Shown here one piece after another: positions 6,481-13,114 of a DNA stretch of 13,853 nt (positions within the stretch are counted from its first letter, which is position 1; each line of letters opens with the position of its first letter). The translations under genes were made by a program, and so were the position numbers. This stretch comes from Prochloron sp. SP5CPC1. GTDB lineage: Bacteria; Cyanobacteriota; Cyanobacteriia; Cyanobacteriales; Prochloraceae. The notes under the pieces are model-generated. The model was not told the origin of the DNA, ran no database searches, and saw only the letters and a list, made by a program, of their open reading frames with translations. The stretch covers positions 3,761-17,613 of the forward strand of contig JACONB010000032.1 in NCBI GenBank assembly GCA_014323965.1. Direction: 5' to 3'.

Positions 6481-7194
6481 TTAATCTGGAGTTGGGTTTG
6501 TTGCAGGATCCCTTGATAAACGCTCTCGCAGAATCAATTGGGCGATTTCTAAATCCACTGGGGTAGTTACTTTAATATTGGTCTCCTCCCCCTGAACTAC
6601 CCGCACTGTCAAATGACACTTTTCAAACAAAGCAGCATCGTCTGTTACTTCCCATTCTAACTCCTTTCCCTGTTGGTGACAATACTTTAACAATTCTACC
6701 TCAAATCCTTGGGGAGTTTGAGCTGCCCAGAGATTGCTCCGAGGGGGGGTATGTTTGATAATATTTTTATCATTTACTATTTTAATTGTATCTTTAACAG
6801 GTACAGCAGCAATCACTCCCTGACAAATCTCGAGCTTCTCAGCACAGCGATCGAATAAATTTGGAGTAGCTAAACACCTGGCTCCGTCGTGAATTAAGAC
6901 TGTTTTTGCCGATTGAGGTAATGCTTTCAAACCATTGAAAACCGATTCCTGGCGCGTTGCTCCCCCTTGAATTAATTTTATCGGTTTGTTGAAGCCTTCT
7001 TGAGCGATAATGGTCTCAAAATCGGAAAAGTCATCGGTTTGTCCCATAATACCGATCCAGCTAATCTGACTGGCAGCCTCAGCAGCTTGGAGAGTCCAAG
7101 CCAGCAAAGGTTTGCCCAGTAAGGTTAGGAGGAGTTTATTGCGAGCAGATCCCATGCGCTTTCCCATGCCTGCTGCTGGAATTAATAAATACAT
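6481..7194 (-). CDS. ispD: 2-C-methyl-D-erythritol 4-phosphate cytidylyltransferase
   Basis: This cytosolic enzyme of the non-mevalonate (MEP) isoprenoid pathway couples CTP to methylerythritol 4-phosphate and so feeds carotenoid, phytol and quinone synthesis. The 237 residues are the usual length for the family. Visible motifs: the CTP loop PAAGMGKRMG (6-15) with K20, GGATRQESV (77-85), HDGAR (102-106), PPRSNLWAAQTPQGF (150-164), VTDDA (183-187) and GEETNIKVTTPVDL (202-215, with the catalytic Lys K208). ATG 7194 is preceded by AAAGGA at a suitable distance. The gene diverges from the GT9 gene across about 54 bases. The tail after residue 222 (RERLSRDPATNPTPD) is poorly conserved in type. The frame is intact. 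Confidence 0.95.
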   Translation of the reverse strand: MYLLIPAAGMGKRMGSARNKLLLTLLGKPLLAWTLQAAEAASQISWIGIMGQTDDFSDFETIIAQEGFNKPIKLIQGGATRQESVFNGLKALPQSAKTVLIHDGARCLATPNLFDRCAEKLEICQGVIAAVPVKDTIKIVNDKNIIKHTPPRSNLWAAQTPQGFEVELLKYCHQQGKELEWEVTDDAALFEKCHLTVRVVQGEETNIKVTTPVDLEIAQLILRERLSRDPATNPTPD

Positions 7195-7248
7195 CTTCTA
7201 TCCTTTCTGATAATATATAAGCACCTGTCATGGTACGTGTAATCAAGA

Positions 7249-8208
7249 ATGCGAATCTTAACCCTTGTCCCTGGGGGAATAGGGGATCAACTCTTATTCT
7301 TCCCCACTCTGTTTGACTTAAAAGAGTCCTACCCCCAAGCTACTATTGACGTGTTGGTGGAACCGAGAGCCAAAAGTGCTTACCGAGTTTGCCCTCATGT
7401 CAATGAAGTCCTCCTTTTCGACTACAAAGATCGGAATAGTTTGGCCGACTATCTCAACCTCTTGGGAATTATCCGCGATCGCGAATATGATATCGCTCTC
7501 TCTTTAGGTCGTCGTTGGACGGTAGGTTTTCTCCTGTGGCTGAATGGTATTCCTGTTCGCATTGGTTACCAAACCCCAAATTCTTGGTTCCTATCTCACC
7601 CTGTGCCCTTAAAAACTGAGCAGTATGCTGCCCACATGTATCGAGACTTGCTCCAAGGTTTAGGAATAACCTCTCCCTGTTCCCCTTTAAAGGTGAGTGC
7701 ACCTAAATCTGATATTGAGTGGACTCAGGAGGAACAAAAACGGTTACAGATAAGTTCGGGTTATATCCTGATCCACGCCTCTTCCAGTCAATTGGCTTCT
7801 CGTCTCGGCATTGATAAAATCTATCCTCCCCAACAATGGCAGGAAATTATCCAGGATATCCAGACGAAACAGCCTTCATTGCCTATAGTTATAATTCAAG
7901 GTCCAGAAGATGAGGATATTGTGACCCAGATGAAAAAAGCCTGTCCCGATCTGAAGGTTATCTCACCTCCTGATATAGGTAAATTGGCTGCTATTATTGC
8001 TGGTGCCAACTTATTTCTCTGTACCGATAGCGCTCCCATGCATTTAGCCGTGGCTGTTGATACCTATACTATAGCCCTATTTGGTCCCACTGACTCCCAG
8101 AAATTATTGCCTCCTGGCAGTGATAAATGTATCGGTATTCAATCTCCAACAGGTAAAATGGCGGATATCAAACCAGAACGAGTTTTGGCAGCAATTTGGC
8201 GTGGCTAA
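7249..8208 (+). CDS. Glycosyltransferase family 9 (ADP-heptose:LPS heptosyltransferase-like)
   Basis: The 319 residues have the family's normal length and a GT-B fold with no membrane segment. The N-terminal MRILTLVPGGIGDQLLFFPT carries the G-G-I-G-D loop (9-13). The C-terminal nucleotide-sugar site has CTDSAPMHLAVAV (258-270) followed by IALFGPTD (275-282). Family members add heptose or other sugars to lipopolysaccharide core or related surface glycans at the inner membrane face. The stop codon overlaps the GTG start of the next gene, which encodes a GmhB-like heptose bisphosphate phosphatase. That link supports heptose (ADP-heptose) as the donor sugar, although the exact donor is inferred. 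TAATAT-like sequence in the short gap to ispD may be part of its promoter. Confidence 0.88.
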   Translation: MRILTLVPGGIGDQLLFFPTLFDLKESYPQATIDVLVEPRAKSAYRVCPHVNEVLLFDYKDRNSLADYLNLLGIIRDREYDIALSLGRRWTVGFLLWLNGIPVRIGYQTPNSWFLSHPVPLKTEQYAAHMYRDLLQGLGITSPCSPLKVSAPKSDIEWTQEEQKRLQISSGYILIHASSSQLASRLGIDKIYPPQQWQEIIQDIQTKQPSLPIVIIQGPEDEDIVTQMKKACPDLKVISPPDIGKLAAIIAGANLFLCTDSAPMHLAVAVDTYTIALFGPTDSQKLLPPGSDKCIGIQSPTGKMADIKPERVLAAIWRG

Positions 8209-8791
8209 AGCAGGGGTATTTTTAGATCGAGATGGAGTGCTGAATGTGGAGGCGGGATATATTCGCAAAGTGGAAGATTTGCAGTTATATCCCGGTGCTG
8301 CTGGTGCTGTGAAGCGCCTGAATGACTTGCAAATCCCCACAATTCTCGTTTCTAATCAATCTGGTGCTGCCCGCAATTATTACCCTAAAGACCATATTGA
8401 TGCTTTGCATGAGCGTTTGCAGGAACTGTTAGCCTCCGAAGGGGGAGCAAAACTGGATGCTCTTTATTACTGTCCCTACCTCAGCCCTGGTGCTGGAGGC
8501 ATTAACCCGGAGTTTACCCGTTGGAGTACTTGGCGTAAACCCAATACTGGTATGCTGGTAGCTGCTGCTTGGGAATGGGATCTAGACCTGAAGCAGAGTT
8601 TTGTGGTGGGGGACAAGGCTACAGATATAGATATGGCTCACAATGCTGGAGCCACAGGGATTTTAGTTCAAACTGGCTATGGAGCGAAGGTTCTGAAGGG
8701 AGACTATCAACACCGGACTCAACCGGATTATATTGCTACTGATTTAGGAGAGGCTGTGACTTGGATTCTTTCCCGTAGGGTGCGTTGGTAA
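8201..8791 (+). CDS. gmhB: HAD-family D-glycero-D-manno-heptose 1,7-bisphosphate phosphatase-like protein
   Basis: GmhB removes the 7-phosphate from heptose 1,7-bisphosphate on the route to ADP-heptose. From GTG 8201 the protein has 196 residues. HAD motifs are complete: FLDRDGVLN (7-15; nucleophile D9 and D11), SNQSG (51-55), R112-K113-P and VGDKATD (136-142; D138, D142). The insert between C91 and R112, which in classical GmhB carries zinc ligands (C-x-H... C-x-C before RKP), here reads CPYLSPGAGG then NPEFTRWSTWRKP: only the first Cys remains, so zinc is probably not bound there. A longer frame back to TTG 8081 would overlap the GT9 gene by 128 bases and adds no family sequence; GTG 8201 overlaps its stop by 8 bases (GTGGCTAA) and starts just before the first motif. 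Substrate is inferred from family and partner gene. Confidence 0.8.
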   Translation: MAKAGVFLDRDGVLNVEAGYIRKVEDLQLYPGAAGAVKRLNDLQIPTILVSNQSGAARNYYPKDHIDALHERLQELLASEGGAKLDALYYCPYLSPGAGGINPEFTRWSTWRKPNTGMLVAAAWEWDLDLKQSFVVGDKATDIDMAHNAGATGILVQTGYGAKVLKGDYQHRTQPDYIATDLGEAVTWILSRRVRW

Positions 8792-8797
8792 CGCACC
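8773..8797 (+). terminator. Hairpin-forming repeat at the end of gmhB
   Basis: GGTGCGTT (8779-8786) and AACGCACC (8790-8797) are perfect 8-base arms with a GGT loop, spanning the gmhB stop codon (8789-8791). It is built on the same CCGTAGGGTGCGTTG repeat found inverted at 6340-6354, so the last residues of GmhB (RRVRW) are repeat-encoded. No T run follows, so it may stabilise or end the transcript only weakly. Confidence 0.4.
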
Positions 8798-8875
8798 GTC
8801 TCAGAGTAAGACAAAGTTACTTGTCTTAATCAAGATAAAATGGTATCATGTTTACAACTAATTTAACTTCCTCTC

Positions 8876-9544
8876 ATGTCTAACTCTCTTTATGTCCAAT
8901 ATGGATGTGGTTTTTGTGCTCCTGAAAGCTGGTTGAACTTTGATTCAGCTCTTACCGTCTGGATAGAAAGATTACCATTAATAGGTCGCTTTTATAGCAG
9001 TCCTAAAGCAATTGGTGAAAGTCAGCAGGTTAAACGATGTAGATTTCCTGAACATATTCGTTATGGTGATATAGTTCGGGGATTACCTGTTAGTGAAAAC
9101 TCCTGTTCTGGTGTTTATGCATGCCATATTTTAGAACATCTGTGTTTGGAAGAATTTCGACTAGCTTTATTGAATACCTTCAATATTTTGAAGCCAGGAG
9201 GAATTTTTCGCTTAATTGTACCCGACTTAGAGATTGCTGCCAAAAATTACCTGTCATCTGACTCACCAACAGCGTCTATTGAATTCCTAAAATCTACAAT
9301 GATAGGTACAAAAAAGCGTTCAATAGGACTGAAATCATTTTTAAAGAATGCTTTGGGGTCAAATTCTGTTGCCCATTTGTGGATGTGGGATTACAAGGCT
9401 CTCAGCCAAGAGTTGTTAACAGTAGGATTTTCTGATATAAGACCTGCTCACTTCAATGATTCAGAAGACAAAAGGTTTTCTGAAGTTGAAGAGAAATATC
9501 GTTTTGTAGATGCAGTTGCCATACAAGCGAAGAAAAGTGTCTAG
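8876..9544 (+). CDS. Class I SAM-dependent methyltransferase
   Basis: The 222-residue soluble protein resembles methyltransferase type 11 enzymes found in polysaccharide gene clusters. YVQYGCGFCAPESWLNFDSA (6-25) is the atypical motif I of this subgroup (G-C/S-G...W-x-N-x-D) that binds AdoMet. GDIVRGLPVSENSCSGVYAC then HILEHL (64-89) supplies the L-P-F/V and H-x-x-E-H motifs, and ILKPGGIFRLIVPDLE (104-119) is the post-motif strand. The substrate is unknown; a sugar or glycan would fit the heptosyltransferase and GmhB genes just upstream, but an 84-base gap containing a hairpin separates them, so it may have its own promoter. ATG 8876 is the first codon before the motif; no strong ribosome binding site is seen. 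The frame is intact and the family length is normal. Confidence 0.8.
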   Translation: MSNSLYVQYGCGFCAPESWLNFDSALTVWIERLPLIGRFYSSPKAIGESQQVKRCRFPEHIRYGDIVRGLPVSENSCSGVYACHILEHLCLEEFRLALLNTFNILKPGGIFRLIVPDLEIAAKNYLSSDSPTASIEFLKSTMIGTKKRSIGLKSFLKNALGSNSVAHLWMWDYKALSQELLTVGFSDIRPAHFNDSEDKRFSEVEEKYRFVDAVAIQAKKSV

Positions 9545-9624
9545 CTTAGTTGTAGGGTGAGCAAGATAGATTTTATCAATTCTCAGCTCCAAACCCCTAA
9601 ACCTTGCCCACCAGTGAGGGTTTC

Positions 9625-9651
9625 ACCCAGAGACGCAGAGACGCAGAGGGG
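9625..9651. repeat. ACGCAGAG tandem dispersed repeat
   Basis: CCCAGAGACGCAGAGACGCAGAGGG has two tandem AGACGCAG units and is the core of a short dispersed repeat widespread in cyanobacterial intergenic DNA. It lies in the 165-base gap before the VWA lipoprotein gene and codes for nothing visible. Confidence 0.5.
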
Positions 9652-9709
9652 GAAAAGAGCGGTTGCTTTTCTCCCTCCATTAAATTAAAATGATAGTTAA
9701 AAGCAATTA

Positions 9710-11350
9710 ATGGATACAGGGAAAATGAAGAAAACTATTGCCCTCGTTGGATTTGCTGCTATATTAGCCAACTTCACTCTTGCTTGTAGTACCCGTCAAG
9801 AAACAAGTGGAAGTCAAGAAGCGTATCGTCAGGAAGCTGAATCTTCACAACGACAAGATACAGTAAAAGAGCAAAATTTTTCCCCGGAACTACTTGCTCC
9901 TCCAACTTGGCAAGCAAGGAGAGCAGCAGAACCAAACCAACAACAAAACTCACTCCCGGTAACAGTTGAACCAGAAGATAAAGAAGAAACCCACTCAGAA
10001 GAATATGCTCCCCTCGATGATAACCCTTACCAATTAGTTCAAACCAACCCTCTCTCTACCTTTTCCATCGATGTAGATACTGCTTCCTATAGCAATGTTC
10101 GCCGTTTTCTCACCCGGGGTCAATTACCCCCTTCCGACTCTGTGAGAATCGAAGAATTAATCAATTATTTCACCTACGACTATCCTCAGCCCCAAGATAA
10201 CCATCCTTTTGCAGTGGCTACGGAAATTTCCTCAGCCCCTTGGAATCCTACTCATAAACTAGTCCATATTGGGGTACAAGGTCAAAAAATTGCCACAGAA
10301 GATATTCCTGCCAGCAATTTAGTCTTTCTCATGGACGTTTCCGGTTCCATGAATAACCCCAATAAACTGCCTTTGCTCAAATCGGCTTTCCGGTTGCTGG
10401 TTAACGAATTGAGACCAGAAGATAGGGTAGCTATTGTGGTCTATGCTGGTGCTGCTGGTTTAGTATTACCTTCCACTCCTGGTACAGAAAAGGATAAGAT
10501 TTTAGCAGCGATTGAGAATTTGGAAGCAGGAGGTTCTACTGCGGGGGGTGCGGGGATTAAACTAGCATATCAAGTAGCTAAGGATAATTATATACCTTCG
10601 GGTAACAATCGGATTATCCTGGCTACAGATGGAGATTTTAATGTGGGGATTTCCAGTGATAGGGAGTTAGTGGAATTGATTGAAGAAAAGCGGGCACAAG
10701 GTGTATTTCTAGATAAGGGCAATGGTAACTATGCTTATCTAGATAGTATTTTAGAGGCTAAGAAAGTTTTAGTCAAGGAAATGGGGGCTACTCTCTTTAC
10801 CATTGCTAAAGATGTGAAAATTCAAGTAGAATTCAATCCAACAAAGGTAAAAGCCTATCGTTTAATCGGTTATGAAAATCGCCTCTTACAGGACAAAGAT
10901 TTTAACGACGATACCAAAGATGCCGGGGAATTAGGAGCAGGTCATTCCGTCACCGCACTCTATGAAATTATTCCCGTGGGAGCGGATACTGAGGTAAAAT
11001 TGCCCCAGGTTGACTCCTTACGATACCAATATCCTATCGCTTCCGCTGAGTCTTATGAAAATAATGAGTTAATGCAGGTGAAATTGCGATATAAGGAACC
11101 AAAAGAGTCAGAATCTCAGTTAATTACCCGTCCCATTGAGGATGAGAATGTTAAACTAGAAGCAACTTCGGATAATTTTAGGTTTTCAGCAGCAGTGGCT
11201 GGTTTTGGGATGATTTTAAGGGACTCAGAATATAAGGGCAATGTTAGTTTAGAGCAAGTATTGCAGTTGGCTAAGGGAGCTAAAGGAGTGGACTTAGAAG
11301 GATATCGCAGTGAATTTATCCGTTTGGTGGAAAAAAGTCAATCTTTATAG
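9710..11350 (+). CDS. VWA domain lipoprotein with DUF3520 C-terminus (YfbK-like)
   Basis: This 546-residue protein is probably exported and lipid-anchored: MKKTIALVGFAAILANFTLAC ends in a lipobox (L-A-C26). Residues 30-100 are a low-complexity Gln/Glu/Ser linker. Residues 101-190 are the YfbK-type N-terminal region (NPLSTFSIDVDTASYSNVRR). The VWA domain starts near 203 with a full MIDAS set: D209-x-S211-x-S213, T277 and D307. Residues 351-546 are DUF3520 (AKDVKIQVEFNP, YRLIGYENR, EFIRLVEKS). Between L334 (RAQGVFL) and D335 (DKGNGNYAYLD) relatives have roughly 19 further residues including a GFG strand; here they are absent in frame, so the VWA fold may be damaged. Function is unknown in the family; metal-dependent binding in the envelope is the usual guess. 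ATG 9710 is used; ATG 9725 (MKKT) is an equally possible start. Confidence 0.85.
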   Translation: MDTGKMKKTIALVGFAAILANFTLACSTRQETSGSQEAYRQEAESSQRQDTVKEQNFSPELLAPPTWQARRAAEPNQQQNSLPVTVEPEDKEETHSEEYAPLDDNPYQLVQTNPLSTFSIDVDTASYSNVRRFLTRGQLPPSDSVRIEELINYFTYDYPQPQDNHPFAVATEISSAPWNPTHKLVHIGVQGQKIATEDIPASNLVFLMDVSGSMNNPNKLPLLKSAFRLLVNELRPEDRVAIVVYAGAAGLVLPSTPGTEKDKILAAIENLEAGGSTAGGAGIKLAYQVAKDNYIPSGNNRIILATDGDFNVGISSDRELVELIEEKRAQGVFLDKGNGNYAYLDSILEAKKVLVKEMGATLFTIAKDVKIQVEFNPTKVKAYRLIGYENRLLQDKDFNDDTKDAGELGAGHSVTALYEIIPVGADTEVKLPQVDSLRYQYPIASAESYENNELMQVKLRYKEPKESESQLITRPIEDENVKLEATSDNFRFSAAVAGFGMILRDSEYKGNVSLEQVLQLAKGAKGVDLEGYRSEFIRLVEKSQSL

Positions 11351-11356
11351 ACGTAC

Positions 11357-11383
11357 CGTAGGGAGGGCACTGCCCATCCTACG
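11357..11383 (+). terminator. Inverted repeat after the VWA gene
   Basis: CGTAGGGAGGGCA and TGCCCATCCTACG pair with two mismatches around a single C, seven bases after the VWA stop codon. It belongs to the GTAGGGTGGGCA-type repeats of cyanobacteria. It could act as a bidirectional end for this gene and the convergent egtD gene; no T run follows. Confidence 0.4.
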
Positions 11384-11397
11384 CAAGATATAGATAG

Positions 11398-12408
11398 CTA
11401 AAGCACTTGAGCAAGCAATAAACCAAACCACTGCTGGGTATCAGTCCAGACTTGAAGGGGTTTAAAACCCACCTCTTGCAAATATTACTGTATCTGTTGG
11501 AGGTTAAATTTGCGGGAAATTTCCGTGCGGATAGTTTCTCCTGCTGCAAACTCTACCGTTAACTCTAGAGCATTTAAACGGACTGAGTGGGAAACCTCAC
11601 TAATTAAATGCATCTCCATTTGACCCTCCGACTCATTATAAAAAGCACGGTGTTGGAACAGATTTAAATCGAAATTGCCGCCAAAACGCCAGTTTAAATG
11701 AGTTAGCATATTCAGATTAAATGCTGCTGTTACCCCCTGACTGTCATTATAGGCAGCTTCTAGAATATCTTTGGGCTTTTGTAAGTCAATACCCAGTAAA
11801 AAATGCTCACCTGGTTCCAAAGCAGCAGTAACTTGGGCAAAAAAGCCATCGCACTCTTGAGGAGTAAAATTCCCCAGGGTACTCCCCAAGAAAAATATCA
11901 TCCGTCCCGGTAATGAACTTTCACCTAAAGACTTCAGGGCTAATTGGTAGGTACTCACCAAACCGCGAACCTGCAATTGGGGATAATCTGTCAATAAATC
12001 CCTGGCACTCTCCTTCAGAATACCCGCACTCACATCTATCGGTAGGTACACCAAGGGATACCCCTCTGCTTCATAAGCATCCAGCAGTAAGCGAGTTTTG
12101 GTGGAGCTACCACTACCCAGTTCCACCAATTGGCAAACCCCTGTCAGTTGTGCTATTTCTGGGGCATGTTTTCCTAAGATGGCTGTTTCTGTACGAGTTG
12201 GGTAATATTCCGGTAAGGTGCAGATTTCCTCGAATAACTCAGAACCTTTGTCGTCGTAGAAGTAACGAGAAGGGAGTGTTTTTTGCTTTTGAGTGAGTCC
12301 AAATATGACATCAGCACCATCATCGTCGGTTAAACCTACTTGGAGAAGATGTTCTAAGTGGAATCTTCCTATCTCATGGCTGCTGGGGGACTCGGAAAGA
12401 ATTGACAT
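11398..12408 (-). pseudogene. egtD: L-histidine N-alpha-methyltransferase (ergothioneine synthesis), with an in-frame stop near its end
   Basis: EgtD trimethylates histidine with AdoMet to hercynine, the first step of ergothioneine synthesis. The open frame from ATG 12408 runs 307 residues to TAA 11485-11487. Motifs: SRYFYDDKGSELFEEI (47-62), LPEYYPTRTE (65-74), the AdoMet loop ELGSGSSTKT (96-105), D125, GSTLGNF (175-181) with the His-binding Asn N180, LLGIDLQKP (204-212), Y220 and TEISRKF (295-301) holding the histidine-binding Glu/Ser pair. Directly after the stop the same frame continues with YLQEVGFKPLQVWTDTQQWF and a few more residues to TAG 11398-11400, which is the normal EgtD C-terminus. 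One base change (probably CAA or CAG to TAA) thus removes 28 codons. All catalytic residues precede the stop, so partial function is possible. No egtB lies in the window. Confidence 0.82.
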
Positions 12409-12627
12409 TCAGCTACTCCCTATATTTTTACATAAATTAATAATACGGATAGAGGTTACTCAAAAAAGGTAAAGTTTCATGAAATTTCCCCCATTCCTGT
12501 GGCAACAGTGTTAGATTAATAATTGAAGCACAAAAAAGCTTCTCTGGCAGATAAAACAGCCGGATCTTCCCATTATATATTGAGAGGTACCAAGCTGTTC
12601 CATCTAATATCTGTCTCATCAGACCAA
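12409..12627. other. Gene-poor region upstream of egtD
   Basis: This AT-rich DNA has no recognisable gene. A 60-codon minus-strand frame (12437-12619) exists, but its residues show no domain, signal or membrane pattern and I do not support it. The segment must carry the egtD promoter; no confident -35/-10 pair was found on the minus strand. Confidence 0.4.
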
Positions 12628-12762
12628 AACATCACCCATCCCGAAAAAGGATACTTCCTCAAATAGTCAAATAGGGAGCAATACAACTTGTAATAAGTTG
12701 TAACTCTGTTCAGAATCATAGAAGAGAGGAAGTAGACATTAAATTCAGGTATGGGTGATGTT
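12628..12762. repeat. Nested long inverted repeat, MITE-like or structured RNA
   Basis: Three pairs of perfect arms are nested in order. AACATCACCCAT (12628-12639) pairs with ATGGGTGATGTT (12751-12762). TACTTCCTC (12652-12660) pairs with GAGGAAGTA (12726-12734). TACAACTT (12682-12689) pairs with AAGTTGTA (12695-12702). The unpaired parts are of similar length on both sides, so the whole 135 bases can fold into one long interrupted hairpin on either strand. There is no coding potential inside. It could be a small non-autonomous element with terminal inverted repeats or a structured RNA. Confidence 0.6.
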
Positions 12763-12772
12763 GTTGAAAATA

Positions 12773-12820
12773 GTAGGGGCGCAAGCCTTGCCCCCTGGGC
12801 GTTATGCCCCCGGCCCCTAC
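12773..12820. repeat. GTAGGGGC...GCCCCTAC palindromic repeat
   Basis: Perfect 8-base arms GTAGGGGC (12773-12780) and GCCCCTAC (12813-12820) enclose a GC-rich centre that itself contains GCAAGCCTTGC (12781-12791) and GGGC...GCCC pairs. This matches a palindromic dispersed repeat common between cyanobacterial genes. It begins only 10 bases after the nested inverted repeat. Confidence 0.6.
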
Positions 12821-12837
12821 CCCAAAAGCATAATATT

Positions 12838-13029
12838 TTACATTGTTAACAATAGTATTAGGAAGACTAAAACAAGAGAACCGATGCCCACTACAAGAGA
12901 CCAGAAACGATGATAACTTTGAACAGCAGTGTGGTTATGCTTTTCTAAGTGGAAGGCCCCACCCTCAGCGGCAGCGGGGTGGGGATAAATAGCGGTGGAA
13001 AGGGGGTTCGATACCCCCTTTGTTCCCAA
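12838..13029 (-). CDS. Doubtful small frame with a C-terminal membrane helix, probably an insertion-truncated remnant
   Basis: This 63-residue frame has only TTG 13029 as a possible start. Its second half, SYHRFWSLVVGIGSLVLVFLI and five more residues, is a convincing single membrane helix at the very C-terminus with a charged or polar stretch (HLEKHNHTAVQ) before it. Its first half (about residues 1-28) is read straight through two strong hairpins (12999-13021 and 12957-12984) of the type found at IS200/IS605 ends, so that part is unlikely to be native protein. The most economical reading is the tail of a small membrane protein whose 5' end was replaced by an insertion sequence end. I do not recognise the family; it may equally be chance. 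Confidence 0.25.
   Translation of the reverse strand: MGTKGVSNPLSTAIYPHPAAAEGGAFHLEKHNHTAVQSYHRFWSLVVGIGSLVLVFLILLLTM
12957..12984 (-). repeat. Hairpin resembling the right end of an IS200/IS605 (IS1341-type) element, minus strand
   Basis: CCCCACCC (12957-12964) and GGGTGGGG (12977-12984) form a perfect 8-base stem. Read on the minus strand the context is CACCGCTATTTATCCCCACC followed by the hairpin, which resembles the 3' ends of many tnpB elements (GCTATTCATCCCCACC then a G-rich partner arm). It points away from the tnpB on the plus strand, so it may belong to a second, decayed element. Confidence 0.4.
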
Positions 13030-13059
13030 CTACGCTATGATAGCTTTTCTGGTTTCAAC

Positions 13060-13089
13060 TTGACAACTCCAGAAGCTTTGTGCTATGGT
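13060..13089 (+). promoter_or_regulatory. Sigma-70-type promoter of tnpB
   Basis: A perfect TTGACA (13060-13065) is followed after 18 bases by TATGGT (13084-13089). Transcription would start near 13096, which leaves ATG 13115 as the first usable start and rules out the in-frame ATG at 13085, which lies within the -10 box. Confidence 0.55.
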
Positions 13090-13114
13090 GGTAAGCGTAA
13101 CAGTTGAACGCCTC

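Noticed and set aside
8081..8200. Longer GmhB-like gene starting at TTG 8081
   Set aside because: The extra 40 residues are an alternate-frame reading of the GT9 gene; GTG 8201 is the better start.
11913..12296. 127-codon plus-strand frame
   Set aside because: Antisense to egtD; no protein-like features.
12437..12619. 60-codon minus-strand frame upstream of egtD
   Set aside because: No recognisable family, signal peptide or membrane helix, and the length is within chance for AT-rich DNA.
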